NCBI GenBank assembly: GCA_964036045.1
Contig: OZ038379.1
Location: 112,538,611-112,602,610, forward strand
Direction: 5' to 3'
Length of the DNA: 64,000 nt
Origin: Eutreptiella sp. 'Long Island Sound 2002'
Taxonomy: Eukaryota > Euglenozoa > Euglenophyceae > Eutreptiales > Eutreptiaceae
Shown here: piece after piece, positions 31,609 to 45,900 of the stretch
Position numbering within the stretch: the first letter of the stretch is position 1
Layout of the letters: each line of letters opens with the position of its first letter
Notes under the pieces: generated by a model
The model's database searches: none
Seen by the model: the letters and a program-made list of their open reading frames with translations, nothing else
Told to the model about the DNA's origin: nothing
Position numbers and translations under genes: made by a program

Positions 31609-33374
31609 AAACGCATGAAGTCCTCAGAAAAACCCCTGCCCCTTTCGATGTAAACTTGAAACCGACTTAAAAAAGTTGGGCTTTTCTTCTGCCCACGAAC
31701 GCAAACAACAAAAGTTACCCGCAACGCATGTCGGAGCAACACATAGATGATGTATGTTCCATTGTTGGAAGCTTTGGGATACATCAGTTCTGGTTGCAGA
31801 ACGGTGTAGGGTTTATTGGCACGATTTTGTCCAAAATTGACAGCTACAAAAATTGAACCAGAACCGATTTTTTTCCAAGAATAGCAAGCGCCCGTTTCTT
31901 CTTGACTCTAACAATCGTTGAAGCCCTTAGTCCACTGCTGCCCTTGGTTTTCGTTTCGTGCTTAAAGGAACCATTGATTTGTTGGACCATGGTTCATTAC
32001 CAGTCCCATGGTTTTCGGTGGGTGACTGCTACCAACACACGTGCAAAACCTCCAACTTATGAAATACCTTAATTATAGCACGTGATGAAGCAAACCACCA
32101 CCCATTCTGAAGTTCGTTGGTATATTCTACACAACCATACCCGCTTAGGTTCATGATGAAGTTATACTTGATCACAGGAATGCTTCGTTGAAGAGTCACG
32201 GCAAAAATTCTGAAAACAGTCGCTCACCCTAGCGCCGAAAACGTACCTTTTGGCATAATTTTTGCGCCAAACATTTGGAGCTGCCAAATAACACCCCCCG
32301 GTCATTCTCTTCTACATCCCTCAACGATCGTAATGAGCCACTTTTCGAGGCCTAACTCCACGACGTATCCAAATGCCGCCCAAAATACGCGACAAACCTA
32401 ATGCCATGGATTCTTTTATGTTTTCTTTTTTTTTGCGTTTCCAGTTGCATTTGCTGTTTATTTGAGAAGCAGGTAGAGTTATGCTGCAATATATAGTATG
32501 CTTCCTTAGTTTGTATTGTTTCAATAATGGATCACACAAACAGTAGCAGAAACGATGGTTTTGGGTAGGTGAAGTAGCATGTTGTGTTGTTGGTTGCCCT
32601 TTTTTTATTTTTTGTCTTTTTATTTTATGGTGGCGACGCAAAAATATGATGTGTACTGAAATCAATCGGTGCAAGAAAAGTATGATCTCACACAATCTGT
32701 CTCACAATGAACAATTATGCATTCTTGTTTGTCCGTTTTGATGATTATTTTTACGAAAACATTAAGATATCATTGAATTCAACCATATGCATGCTTCTTC
32801 TCGTGAAGACGCGAAGGGTACACTTGTATCAACTGCTTCAGGCATGTGGCATGGAAGTGAATAACACTAACTGCCGCCGGGTCTTGTCGCGGGTGGGCGG
32901 GCCGGGCCTCCTCCGGCGCTTGTTGATCTCGCTTCGCCATTTACAAAGTGCAGTGTGCTCGCAAGCAGCCCTGCCCATCTTGCGACGCGGCAAGCAGGTC
33001 GGTACGTCGTGGGTGTATGTGGTTGGAGGTTGTTGGATACATCACTACAAGTATCCGACTAACAAGACATGACATCGCCAAAAATCCCCAAAGTGTCGGA
33101 TTTGTTTGAGTGTAGATTGTGTGCAAGAGCATAAGAAACCGATGACCGGGAGGACATGATCCAAGATCCCCATCACCGAAGTTTTGGTTGATGGTGGATG
33201 TGGTGACCAAAAAACGGATTGAAAAGACAACATACTGACCCAATGCCCCATTCCTTGGCGGCGATTGGCAAACGAAAATTTGCCCACTAAAGTGTAAACA
33301 AGCCCAAAACGCCACTAATGTGGCCAATTGAGGACCTAGTTGGTGTTATCCCTTGGTGCACGTTTGAAATCCAA

Positions 33375-33660
33375 TGTTGTCCCGGCCAAATTGTTCCGGT
33401 GTTCTAGGCTATCTGGCCGGAACAAAAAAAGTTCAAAATTTATTTACCCCCCAACCAAGCCTACCCGTACATGGTGGCAAAATATGTTGTTTGCTAGGCT
33501 TGGGGGTCCCCGCTGGTATGCTCATATTTGTTGCCCGGCGCGTTGCCACGTGAAAAAAACTAGTTTTCAAAAACAGTTTTTGTTAGAACACCATTGGAAC
33601 ACCGCTGGAACAAGTTATTGGAACGTCGCCGGAACAAGCACTCTACAACAAGAGCAAAGC
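33375..33660. repeat. GGAACA/TGTTCC palindromic repeats, cluster 1
   Basis: Contains TTGTTCCGGTGTTCTAG…CTGGCCGGAACA (33,391-33,424) and GGAACAAGTTATTGGAACG / TCGCCGGAACAAG (33,606-33,640), the same words as in introns of copy III. On the minus strand it lies downstream of a GTGAGAAC donor at 33,745, so it may also be intronic. Confidence 0.65.
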
Positions 33661-33745
33661 ACAAGGAAGGGTAAAATGGTAACATACATTGTTGTGTAGG
33701 GTGCCCCCAGGCCCATCGGGTTAGTCTCTTGTTCTCACCTAAAAG

Positions 33746-34068
33746 TCCTGCGTGGTCGGGGGCCTGGCGGGCGCCCCCGAACTCTTGTCACCCGCCCCAC
33801 TATCCCCCCCATCTCCCTCACCGACCACCAACCCTTCGGCCACCACCCCTTCGCCCTCCACCCCTTCACCCACCACCCCTTCACCCTCCACCCCTTCACC
33901 CTCCACCCCTTCTCCCACCACCCCTTCACCCTCCACCCCTTCGACCTCAATCCTTTCCCCCTCCACCCCTTCGACCTCTTCCCCGACGCCCCCATCCCGG
34001 TTAGCCCCGGTAGCACCCAAACCTGCCCCCGGTCTCTCCCCTTCACATGGTGCTGGGACGCACAGCAT
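33746..34068 (-). CDS. Possible exon with Gly-Val/Glu coding minisatellite
   Basis: The minus frame encodes VEGEGV / GEGVVGEGV-type 5-residue repeats made by a 15-bp unit (CACCCTCCACCCCTT, 33,830-33,990). It ends next to a consensus donor (TTTTAG^GTGAGAAC at 33,745). Several frames are open through the minisatellite, so frame and function are undecided. Confidence 0.35.
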
Positions 34069-34187
34069 AGAAGGTAAAAAATGGTAGGAAAATGCTGAGC
34101 ATATTGCTCAGGATATTTGGGGATGCTCAGCATTCATGCTTAGCAAATGGGACTCATATTGCAGGGTTGATCTGGGAAGTCCCAGCC

Positions 34188-34329
34188 AAAATTTCTTCCG
34201 AGCTCCCCCGGCACAGTCGGCTGGGAGGCCCATGGAACATTCCTACCGATATCGGTTGCGTTTTGGGACCCGATCTGGCTGCCAAAACTTCCGAGCATCT
34301 TTCCGAGGGATTTCAAAAACTTCCAGGCG
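34188..34329. repeat. 142-bp direct repeat, left border copy
   Basis: Matches 52,096-52,236 in the same orientation with about 90% identity, including TTCCTACCGATAT(C/T)GGTTGC and GCCAAAACTTCCGAGCATCT. The pair bounds an ~18 kb block holding two gene sets and the 149-bp array. Confidence 0.9.
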
Positions 34330-34471
34330 TTTTCCATCGGTTTTTTGTACAATGACCTACACCGTTCTTGGTTCCCAAATCCCACACCTCAACAAAGAAA
34401 CACACAAAAAGACAAGCATGACCGTTGACATACGCTTGAAATATGAATGCTCAGTGGCTTGCCTGTTCATT

Positions 34472-34711
34472 TCAGCTTGAGCTGTGAATGCTGTACTCTC
34501 CTTCGCTGAGCATCTGCACACGACAGCCATCGCTTGACATGGCATCCACATCCACCATCACACGGCGATACTTCTTGGGTTGAGGTTGGGGTTCAGGGTT
34601 GTCACTGGATGATGAGGAAGAATCTGAGGCACTTATTGTGGAGGCACCAGATAGGTGCACAGCATCATCATCCGAATCATTATCCTCAGGACTGCTACTG
34701 CTCCCACTATC

Positions 34712-34752
<41 letters not shown>

Positions 34753-36967
34753 TACTGTTACTGCTGCTACTGCCACTGCCACGAGGGCAAACAAGTTGCT
34801 GCTCAATGTCGCTATCAACAATGGGTACACGCGCCAACTTCGTACGTCTCATGGGTTGAACACGCTGCTGCTTGTTCAAGCCCGTAGGACCTTGAAATGA
34901 AGCAGCACTGTCCTCGCCCTCCGAAGGGGGTACAATATCAACTGTCGCAGGGTTAGAAACTCGGCTTTGAGGGATGGGCCCCACACGTCCCTTACCCTTT
35001 CCCTTGTCCTTTAGCGCCTTACGGCGTGCAGCACAGGACTTAGATGTGGCACGGCTCTTCAAACCCAGTTTGAGCCACTTGCAGACAGCTTCCCTGTTCA
35101 GTGGTACCCATTGACGGACACCACGCTTTGAGCCACAGGTCCCACACACACATACCACATCACTCTCGGGATTTGCACCTGGAAAGGCGCATTTCACCGA
35201 ACGGGTGTCTGGGTGCATATATAGGGTGCAACCACCTCCATCCTGGAAATACAGCAAATGCTCTAAGAGGCGTTGGAAGACCACATGCCACACAGCATCG
35301 GCAGCAACCATGCACGCCTCCAGAACAACGTTTCGTTGCACGGGCGCCCAAATTTTGGCACACGGGTTTTTCTTTTTTTTCTGCACGAACTTCTGATACA
35401 GCTCATGCTTCAAACTTTCACTAATACTGGCATCTTGCCTGGTACTAGTGACGGGGGCATATCTCTTGGCCACCCTCAGATCCCGCTCGCCGGCCTCAGC
35501 GGAATACAGCATGGGTGTCCGTGGATTAAACCATGTGTGGGACCACCCATGCATATATAAGGTTGCAGTTCAACCTTCTTCAGCGAACTCGGGGATGATG
35601 TGCACAATATACGTGTACAACATCCCCATAGCTTGCCATGTGACAGTTGCCAGGTTATTACAACCATAGCATAGATGCACCATGTGGCAAAATGCCACCA
35701 CCAAGGAATGGAAAGGCAGGGGGACCACCATACCCCCTGCTAGTCTGCCCATGACTGTGCGGGCCTCGCGACCTGTGAGGCTAATGCCTGCCTGGAATCT
35801 ACCTCGTACGTGACGCATGTGCTGCCTGCTATCAGGTGGCAAAGATCCAGGATCATACCTCCCTGCCACATGTACTATGACCTGGAGTAGGTCATGGTTG
35901 TAGGGCGCTGGTAGTGTTCGACCTATGACACCCAGGATCCTGGAGGCTGCTCCTTTGGTGTTGTGCAATACAGGTTGCACAATATATACCTCTTCCAGGT
36001 TAGAAACCCCCTGAAACTTATGGGACCCACACACACCATTGAGAAATCCCCCTTTGTGCAAAAAGAGTTCTCCCGCCCCATCCTTATTCACCCAGGGACA
36101 CGCCACACAGCCCTTTTGCCGGCACTCAGACCACAAATGGTGGTGATCGGCAGTGATTGCCCCGAGCCTTATCTGCAGGGTGGTGTTGTACACTGCACCA
36201 GCATACTTCATACGTTGCTTAAATTTACAAGAAGGCAGGGCTTGTAAGGCCTCTGCACGTTTGGGTAGCCACTAGCAATCACTGACCTTGGGAAGCTCTT
36301 GCCAGGTCAACATGTCTGTGCACCTAGGCACATTGCCATACATTGGGAACCAGTGTCCCTGGAAATCAATTATACTGATTTTTGTGTTAATATTTGGACG
36401 GCCCCGGGGCTGGTAACCGTCTGCGTAGAGGCCTAAGGTCAGGGTGGCATGGGGTGGTGGGGGTTTCTGCCGGCCTTGGGCAGCCCATGAGCCACACTTC
36501 TGTAGAAGTAGGTGGCACAGCTGTGGTAACAACTTCCTGTTGTCCAGGGAGTAGTCCACTGCAGGAAGATGCAGGTCCTCCTGTTGCCTTAAAGCAACCA
36601 TTGACCAACCAACCCCTGGTTGGAGATGGTCTAAGGTGCGCAAGATAGCGGCTAGCACCACATGCTCATGGCGAAGGCGAAGTGCAGCAGCCTGGCACTC
36701 TGGTGCTTGGGTGACTGATGTGGCCTGTGTGGTAGGCAAAGGGCCAGGGGACCTACGCACAGCTGTGAAGGTGCCACTTGGGGGGCGGTGTAGCTGGTCT
36801 AGGTCCTTGGCCTGCAAGGGGGTGGCCGTGGGGAAGTTCATGGCAAAGGCTGACACCATGAATTGATCAGCTGGGATAGGGCATATGCTGGCAAATGCCT
36901 CCAGCTTGGAGATCTCCCCCTTCACCCATATAGCATGGTTGTTCACAACAAATTCATGGTGAAACAT
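34472..36967 (-). CDS. Unknown large protein, candidate DDE-transposase-like, with in-frame TAG and TGA
   Basis: One minus frame from ATG 36,967 to TGA at 34,472, broken only by TAG (36,274-36,272) and TGA (35,572-35,570). Segments: LGLYADGYQPRGRPNINTK (a D-G-x-x-P turn like that around the first catalytic Asp of Tnp2/Plavaka-type transposases), a Cys-rich part (ECRQKGCVACPW; NGVCGSHK), a helical region after ISLTGREARTVM, then GWSHTWFNPRTPML and EAGERDLRVAKRYAP (an acidic residue before a K-rich helix, as at the end of such transposases), C-x-C-x2-C (VCVCGTC), a basic stretch and a poly-Ser tract. The family resemblance is my pattern reading, not proven. It lies right beside the satellite array, whose last unit abuts its 5' end. 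Confidence 0.4.
34710..34775. repeat. CTG/CAG trinucleotide repeat coding poly-Ser/Asn
   Basis: About ten uninterrupted CTG units followed by CTGTTGCTACTG variants. On the minus strand it is read as a Ser tract (AGC) within the C-terminal tail of the 36,967-34,472 frame. Confidence 0.9.
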
Positions 36968-36995
36968 GGTGCCTGGGAAACAGAAGATTGCAGTA

Positions 36996-39900
36996 GGCCA
37001 CTGTTTTGGTTGGTTTCAAAGGAACCATGTATGGAAAGCCCCAACCAGTACCTTTCACCAGAACCTTCATTTGCCAGGATTGCTTCAACCAGTTTCGGAA
37101 TCCAAGGGTCCAAAGTGTGCTCGACTATCCGCCCCCTCACTCTGCGCCACTGTTTTGGTAGGTTTCAAAGAAACCATGTATGGAAAGCCCCAACCGGTAC
37201 CTTTCACCAGAACCTTCTTTTGCCAGGATTGCTCCAACCAGTTTCGAGATCCAAGGGTCCAAAGTGTGCTCGACTATCCGCCCCCTCCCTCTGCGCCACT
37301 GTTTTGGTTGGTTTCAAGGAAACCATGTATGGAAAGCCCCAACCAGTACCTTTCACCAGAACCTTCTTTTGCCAGGATTGCTCCAACCAGTTTCGGAATC
37401 CAAGGGTGCAAAGTGTGCTCGACTATCCGCCCCCTCACTCTGCGCCACTGTTTTGGTTGGTTTCAAGGAAACCATGTATGGAAAGCCCCAACCAGTACCT
37501 TTCACCAGAACCTTCTTTTGCCAGGATTGCTCCAACCAGTTTCGAGATCTAAGGGTCCAAAGTGTGCGCGACTATCCGCCCCCTCACTCTGCGCCACTGT
37601 TTTGGTTGGTTTCAAGGAAACCATGTATGGAAAGCCCCAACCAGTACCTTTCACCAGAACCTTCTTTTGCCAGGATTGCTCCAACCAGTTTCGAGATCTA
37701 AGGGTCCAAAGTGTGCTCGACTATCCGCCCCCTCACTCTGCGCCACTGTTTTGGTAGGTTTCAAGGAAACCATGTATGGAAAGCCCCAACCAGTACCTTT
37801 CACCAGTACCTTCTTTTGCCAGGATTGCTCCAACCAGTTTCCAGATCCAAGGGTCCAAATTGTGCGCGACTACCCACCCCCCCCCCCTCACTCTGCGCCA
37901 CTGTTTTGGTTGGTTTCAAGGAAACCATGTATGGAAAGCCCCAACCAGTACCTTTCACCAGAACCTTCTTTTGCCAGGATTGCTCCAACCAGTTTCGAGA
38001 TCCAAGGGTCCAAAGTGTGCGCGACTATCCGCCCCCTCACTCTGCGCCACTGTTTTGGTTGGTTTCAAGGAAACCATGTATGGAAAGCCCCAACAACTAC
38101 CTTTCACCAGAACCTTCTTTTGCCAGGATTGCTCCAACCAGTTTCGAGATCCAAGGGTCCAAAGTGTGCTCGACTATCCGCCCCCTCCCTCTGCGCCAGT
38201 GTTTTGGTAGGTTTCAAGGAAACCATGTATGGAAAGCCCCAACCAGTACCTTTCACGAGAACCTTCTTTTGCCAGGATTGCTCCAACCAGTTTCGAGATC
38301 TAAGGGTCCAAAGTGTGCGCGACTATCCGCCCCCTCCCTCTGCGCCACTGTTTTGGTAGGTTTCAAGGAAACCATGTATGGAAAGCCCCAACCAGTACCT
38401 TTCACCAGAACCTTATTTTGACAAGATTGCTCCAACCAGTTTCGAGATCCAAGGGTCCAAAGTGTGCTCGACTATCCGCCCCCTCCCTCTGCGCCACTGT
38501 TTTGGTTGGTTTTCAAGGAAACCATGTATGGAAAGCCCCAACCAGTACCTTTCACCAGAACCTTCTTTTGCCAGGATTGCTCCAACCAGTTTCGGAATCC
38601 AAGGGTGCAAAGTGTGCTCGACTATCCGCCCCCTCACTCTGCGCCACTGTTTTGGTTGGTTTCAAGGAAACCATGTATGGAAAGCCCCAACCAGTACCTT
38701 TCACCAGAACCTTCTTTTGCCAGGATTGCTCCAACCAGTTTCGAGATCTAAGGGTCCAAAGTGTGCGCGACTATCCGCCCCCTCACTCTGCGCCACTGTT
38801 TTGGTTGGTTTCAAGGAAACCATGTATGGAAAGCCCCAACCAGTACCTTTCACCAGAACCTTCTTTTGCCAGGATTGCTCCAACCAGTTTCGAGATCTAA
38901 GGGTCCAAAGTGTGCTCGACTATCCGCCCCCTCACTCTGCGCCACTGTTTTGGTAGGTTTCAAGGAAACCATGTATGGAAAGCCCCAACCAGTACCTTTC
39001 ACCAGTACCTTCTTTTGCCAGGATTGCTCCAACCAGTTTCGAGATCCAAGGGTCCAAATTGTGCGCGACTACCCACCCCCCCCCCCTCACTCTGCGCCAC
39101 TGTTTTGGTTGGTTTCAAGGAAACCATGTATGGAAAGCCCCAACCAGTACCTTTCACCAGAACCTTCTTTTGCCAGGATTGCTCCAACCAGTTTCGAGAT
39201 CCAAGGGTCCAAAGTGTGCGCGACTATCCGCCCCCTCACTCTGCGCCACTGTTTTGGTTGGTTTCAAGGAAACCATGTATGGAAAGCCCCAACAACTACC
39301 TTTCACCAGAACCTTCTTTTGCCAGGATTGCTCCAACCAGTTTCGAGATCCAAGGGTCCAAAGTGTGCTCGACTATCCGCCCCCTCCCTCTGCGCCAGTG
39401 TTTTGGTAGGTTTCAAGGAAACCATGTATGGAAAGCCCCAACCAGTACCTTTCACGAGAACCTTCTTTTGCCAGGATTGCTCCAACCAGTTTCGAGATCT
39501 AAGGGTCCAAAGTGTGCGCGACTATCCGCCCCCTCCCTCTGCGCCACTGTTTTGGTAGGTTTCAAGGAAACCATGTATGGAAAGCCCCAACCAGTACCTT
39601 TCACCAGAACCTTATTTTGACAAGATTGCTCCAACCAGTTTCGAGATCCAAGGGTCCAAAGTGTGCTCGACTATCCGCCCCCTCCCTCTGCGCCACTGTT
39701 TTGGTTGGTTTCAAGGAAACCATGTATGGAAAGCCCCAACCAGTACCTTTCACCAGAACCTTCATTTGCCAGGATTGCTCCAACCAGTTTCGAGATCCAA
39801 GGGTCCAAAGTGTGCTCGACTATCCGCCCCCTCCCTCTGCGCCACTGTTTTGGTTGGTTTCAAGGAAACCATGTATGGAAAGCCAGAACCAGTACCTTTC

Positions 39901-42900
39901 ACCAGAACCTTCATTTGCCAGGATTGCTCCAACCAGTTTCGAGATCCAAGGGTCCAAAGTGTGCTCGCCTATCTGCCCCCTCCCTCTGCGCCAGTGTTTT
40001 GGTAGGTTTCAAGGAAACCATGTATGGAAAGCCCCAACCAGTACCTTTCACCAGAACCTTCTTTTGCCAGGATTGCTCCAACCAGTTTCGAGATCTAAGG
40101 GTCCAAAGTGTGCGCGACTATCCGCCCCCTCACTCTGCGCCACTGTTTTGGTAGGTTTCAAGGAAACCATGTATGGAAAGCCCCAACCAGTACCTTTCAC
40201 CAGAACCTTATTTTGCCAGGGTTGCTCCAACCAGTTTCGAGATCCAAGGGTCCAAAGTGTGCGCGACTATCCGCCCCCTCTCTCTGCGCCACTGTTTTGG
40301 TTGGTTTCAAGGAAACCATGTATGGAAAGCCCCAACCAGTACCTTTCACCAGAACCTTCATTTGCCAGGATTGCTCCAACCAGTTTCGAGATCCAAGGGT
40401 CCAAAGTGTGCTCGACTATCCGGCCCCTCCCTCTGCGCCAGTGTTTTGGTAGGTTTCAAGGAAACCATGTATGGAAAGCCCCAACCAGTACCTTTCACCA
40501 GAACCTTCTTTTGCCAGGATTGCTCCAACCAGTTTCGAGATCTAAGGGTCCAAAGTGTGCGCGACTATACGCCCCCTCACTCTGCGCCACTGTTTTGGTA
40601 GGTTTCAAGGAAACCATGTATGGAAAGCCCCAACCAGTACCTTTCACCAGAACCTTCTTTTGCCAGGATTGCTCCAACCAGTTTCGAGATCCAAGGGTCC
40701 AAATTGTGCGCGACTACCCCCCCCCCCCCTCACTCTGCGCACTGTTTTGGTAGGTTTCAAGGAAACCATGTATGGAAAGCCCCAACCAGTACCTTTCACC
40801 AGAACCTTCTTTTGCCAGGATTGCTCCAACCAGTTTCGAGATCTAAGGGTCCAAAGTGTACTCGACTATCCGCCCCCTCCCTCTGCGCCACTGTTTTGGT
40901 TGGTTTCAAAGAAACCATGTATGGAAAGCCCCAACCAGTACCTTTCACCAGAACCTTCTTTTGCCAAGATTGCTCCAACCAGTTTCGAGATCTAAGGGTC
41001 CAAAGTGTGCTCGACTATCCGCCCCCTCCCTCTGCGCCACTGTTTTGGTTGGTTTCAAAGAAACCATGTATGGAAAGCCCCAACCAGTACCTTTCACCAG
41101 AACCTTCTTTTGCCAGGATTGCTCCAACCAGTTTCGAGATCCAAGGGTCCAAATTGTGCGCGACTACCCCCCCCCCCCCTCACTTTGCGCACTGTTTTGG
41201 TTGGTTTCAAGGAAACCATGTATGGAAAGCCCCAACCAGTACCTTTCACCAGAACCTTCTTTTGCCAAGATTGCTCCAACCAGTTTCGAGATCTAAGGGT
41301 CCAAAGTGTGCTCGACTATCCGCCCCCTCACTCTGCGCCAGTGTTTTGGTAGGTTTCAAGAAAACCATGTATGGAAAGCCCCAACCAGTACCTTTCACCA
41401 CAACCTTCTTTTGCCAGGATTGCTCCAACCAGTTTCGAGATCCAAGGGTCCAAAGGGTGCTCGACTATCCGCCCCCTCACTCTGCGCCAGTGTTTTGGTA
41501 GGTTTTAAGGAAACCATGTATGGAAAGCCCCAACCAGTACCTTTCACGAGAACCTTCTTTTGCCAAGATTGCTCCAACCAGTTTCGAGATCTAAGGGTCC
41601 AAAGTGTGCGCGACTATCCGCCCCCTCACTCTGCGCCACTGTTTTGGTAGGTTTCAAAGAAACCATGTATGGAAAGCCCCAACCAGTACCTTTCACCAGA
41701 ACCTTATTTTGCCAGGATTGCTCCAACCAGCTTCGAGATCCAAGGGTCCAAAGTGTGCGCGACTATCCGCCCCCTCACTCTGCGCCACTGTTTTGGTTGG
41801 TTTCAAGGAAACCATGTATGGAAAGCCCCAACCAGTACCTTTCACCACAACCTTCTTTTGCCAGGATTGCTCCAACCAGTTTCGAGATCCAAGGGTCCAA
41901 ATTGTGCGCGACTATCCGCCCCCTCCCTCTGCGCCAGTGTTTTGGTAGGTTTTAAGGAAACCATGTATGGAAAGCCCCAACCAGTACCTTCCACGAGAAC
42001 CTTCTTTTGCCAGGATTGCTCCAACCAGTTTCGAGATCTAAGGGTCCAAAGTGTGCGCGACTATCCGCCCCCTCACTCTGCGCCACTGTTTTGGTAGGTT
42101 TCAAGGAAACCATGTATGGAAAGCCCCAACCAGTACCTTTCACCAGAACCTTATTTTGCCAGGATTGCTCCAACCAGCTTCGAGATCCAAGGGTCCAAAG
42201 TGTGCGCGACTATCCGCCCCCTCACTCTGCGCCACTGTTTTGGTTGGTTTCAAGGAAACCATGTATGGAAAGCCCCAACCAGTACCTTTCACCACAACCT
42301 TCTTTTGCCAGGATTGCTCCAACCAGTTTCGAGATCCAAGGGTCCAAAGTGTGCTCGACTATCCGGCCCCTCCCTCTGCGCCAGTGTTTTGGTAGGTTTC
42401 AAGGAAACCATGTATGGAAAGCCCCAACCAGTACCTTTCACCAGAACCTTCTTTTGCCAGGATTGCTCCAACCAGTTTCGAGATCTAAGGGTCCAAAGTG
42501 TGCGCGACTATCCGCCCCCTCACTCTGCGCCACTGTTTTGGTTGGTTTCAAGGAAACCATGTATGGAAAGCCCCAACCAGTACCTTTCACCAGAACCTTC
42601 TTTTGCCAGGATTGCTCCAACCAGTTTCGAGATCCAAGGGTCCAAATTGTGCGCGACTACCCCCCCCCCCCTCACTCTGCGCACTGTTTTGGTAGGTTTC
42701 AAGGAAACCATGTATGGAAAGCCCCAACCAGTACCTTTCACCAGAACCTTCTTTTGCCAGGATTGCTCCAACCAGTTTCGAGATCTAAGGGTCCAAAGTG
42801 TACTCGACTATCCGCCCCCTCCCTCTGCGCCACTGTTTTGGTTGGTTTCAAAGAAACCATGTATGGAAAGCCCCAACCAGTACCTTTCACCAGAACCTTC

Positions 42901-45900
42901 TTTTGCCAAGATTGCTCCAACCAGTTTCGAGATCTAAGGGTCCAAAGTGTGCTCGACTATCCGCCCCCTCCCTCTGCGCCACTGTTTTGGTTGGTTTCAA
43001 AGAAACCATGTATGGAAAGCCCCAACCAGTACCTTTCACCAGAACCTTCTTTTGCCAGGATTGCTCCAACCAGTTTCGAGATCCAAGGGTCCAAATTGTG
43101 CGCGACTACCCCCCCCCCCCCCTCACTTTGCGCACTGTTTTGGTTGGTTTCAAGGAAACCATGTATGGAAAGCCCCAACCAGTACCTTTCACCAGAACCT
43201 TCTTTTGCCAAGATTGCTCCAACCAGTTTCGAGATCTAAGGGTCCAAAGTGTGCTCGACTATCCGCCCCCTCACTCTGCGCCAGTGTTTTGGTAGGTTTC
43301 AAGAAAACCATGTATGGAAAGCCCCAACCAGTACCTTTCACCACAACCTTCTTTTGCCAGGATTGCTCCAACCAGTTTCGAGATCCAAGGGTCCAAAGGG
43401 TGCTCGACTATCCGCCCCCTCACTCTGCGCCAGTGTTTTGGTAGGTTTTAAGGAAACCATGTATGGAAAGCCCCAACCAGTACCTTTCACGAGAACCTTC
43501 TTTTGCCAAGATTGCTCCAACCAGTTTCGAGATCTAAGGGTCCAAAGTGTGCGCGACTATCCGCCCCCTCACTCTGCGCCACTGTTTTGGTAGGTTTCAA
43601 AGAAACCATGTATGGAAAGCCCCAACCAGTACCTTTCACCAGAACCTTATTTTGCCAGGATTGCTCCAACCAGCTTCGAGATCCAAGGGTCCAAAGTGTG
43701 CGCGACTATCCGCCCCCTCACTCTGCGCCACTGTTTTGGTTGGTTTCAAGGAAATCATGTATGGAAAGCCCCAACCAGTACCTTTCACCACAACCTTCTT
43801 TTGCCAGGATTGCTCCAACCAGTTTCGAGATCCAAGGGTCCAAATTGTGCGCGACTATCCGCCCCCTCCCTCTGCGCCAGTGTTTTGGTAGGTTTTAAGG
43901 AAACCATGTATGGAAAGCCCCAACCAGTACCTTCCACGAGAACCTTCTTTTGCCAGGATTGCTCCAACCAGTTTCGAGATCTAAGGGTCCAAAGTGTGCG
44001 CGACTATCCGCCCCCTCACTCTGCGCCACTGTTTTGGTAGGTTTCAAGGAAACCATGTATGGAAAGCCCCAACCAGTACCTTTCACCAGAACCTTATTTT
44101 GCCAGGATTGCTCCAACCAGCTTCGAGATCCAAGGGTCCAAAGTGTGCGCGACTATCCGCCCCCTCACTCTGCGCCACTGTTTTGGTTGGTTTCAAGGAA
44201 ACCATGTATGGAAAGCCCCAACCAGTACCTTTCACCACAACCTTCTTTTGCCAGGATTGCTCCAACCCGTTTCGAGATCCAAGGGTCCAAAGTGTGCTCG
44301 ACTATCCGCCCCCTCCCTCTGCGCCAGTGTTTTGGTTGGTTTCAAGGAAACCATGTATGGAAAGCCCCAAACAGTACCTTTCACCAGAACCTTCATTTGC
44401 CAGGATTGCTCCAACCAGTTTCGAGATCTAAGGGTCCAAAGTGTGCTCGACTATCCGCCCCCTCACTCTGCGCCACTGTTTTGGTAGGTTTCAAGGAAAC
44501 CATGTATGGAAAGCCCCAACCAGTACCTTTCACCAAAACCTTCTTTTGCCAGGATTGCTCCAACTAGTTTCGAGATCCAAGGGTCCAAAGTGTGCGCGAC
44601 TATCCGCCCCCTCACTCTGCGCCACTGTTTTGGTAGGTTTCAAGGAAACCATGTATGGAAAGCCCCAACCAGTACCTTTCACCAGAACCTTCATTTGCTA
44701 GGATTGCTCCAACCGGTTTCGAGACCCAAGGGTCCAAAGTGTGCTCGACTATCCGCCCCCTCCCTCTGCGCCACTGTTTTGGTTGGTTTCAAGGAAACCA
44801 TGTATGGAAAGCCCCAACCAGTACCTTTCACCAGAACCTTCTTTTGCCAAGATTGCTCCAACCAGTTTCGAGATCTAAGGGTCCAAAGTGTGCGCGACTA
44901 TCCGCCCCCTCACTCTGCGCCACTGTTTTGGTAGGTTTCAAGGAAACCATGTATGGAAAGCCCCAACCAGTACCTTTCACCAGAACCTTCTTTTGCCAGG
45001 ATTGCTCCAACCAGTTTCGAGATCCAAGGGTCCAAAGTGTGCTGGACTATCCGCCCCCTCCCTCTGCGCCAGTGTTTTGGTAGGTTTCAAGGAAACCATG
45101 TATGGAAAGCCCCAACCAGTACCTTTCACCAGAACCTTCTTTTGCCAGGATTGCTCCAACCAGTTTCGAGATCTAAGGGTCCAAAGTGTGCTCGACTATC
45201 CGCCCCCTCACTCTGCGCCGCTGTTTTGGTAGGTTTGAAGGAAACCATGTATGGAAAGCCCCAACCAGTACCTTTCACCTGAACCTTCTTTTGCCAGGAT
45301 TGCTCCAACTAGTTTCGAGATCCAAGGGTCCAAAGTGTGCGCGACTATCCGCCCCCTCACTCTGCGCGACTGTTTTGGTTGGTTTCAAGGAAACCATGTA
45401 TGAAAAGCCCCAACCAGTACCTTTCACCACAACCTTCTTTTGCCAGGATTGCTCCAACCAGTTTCGAGATCCAAGGGTCCAAAGTGTGCTCGACTATCCG
45501 CCCCCTCACTCTGCGCCACTGTTTTGGTTGGTTTCAAGGAAACCATGTATGGAAAGCCCCAACCAGTACCTTTCACCTGAACCTTCTTTTGCCAGGATTG
45601 CTCCAACCAGTTTCGAGATCTAAGGGTCCAAAGTGTGCTCCACTATCAGCCCCCTCACTCTGCGCCACTGTTTTGGTAGGTTTCAAGGAAACCATGTATG
45701 GAAAGCCCCAACCAGTACCTTTCACCAGAACCTTCTTTTGCCAGGATTGCTACAACCAGTTTCGAGATCCAAGGGTCCAAAGTGTGCTCGACTATCCGCC
45801 CCCTCCCTCTGTGCCACTGTTTTGGTTGGTTTCAAGGAAACCATGTATGGAAAGCCCCAACCAGTACCTTTCACCAGAACCTTCTTTTGCCAAGATTGCT

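Larger units (their letters stand above)
30783..33735. other. No supported gene
   Basis: 30,783-30,900 is AT-rich (possible host intron flank). 30,904-31,226 carries a weak minus-strand frame ending at a GTATGTGTG donor-like site. 31,620-32,700 is AT-rich with no coding signal. 33,045-33,700 has GGAACA / TGTTCC words related to the intron repeat of 52-56 kb. Confidence 0.5.
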
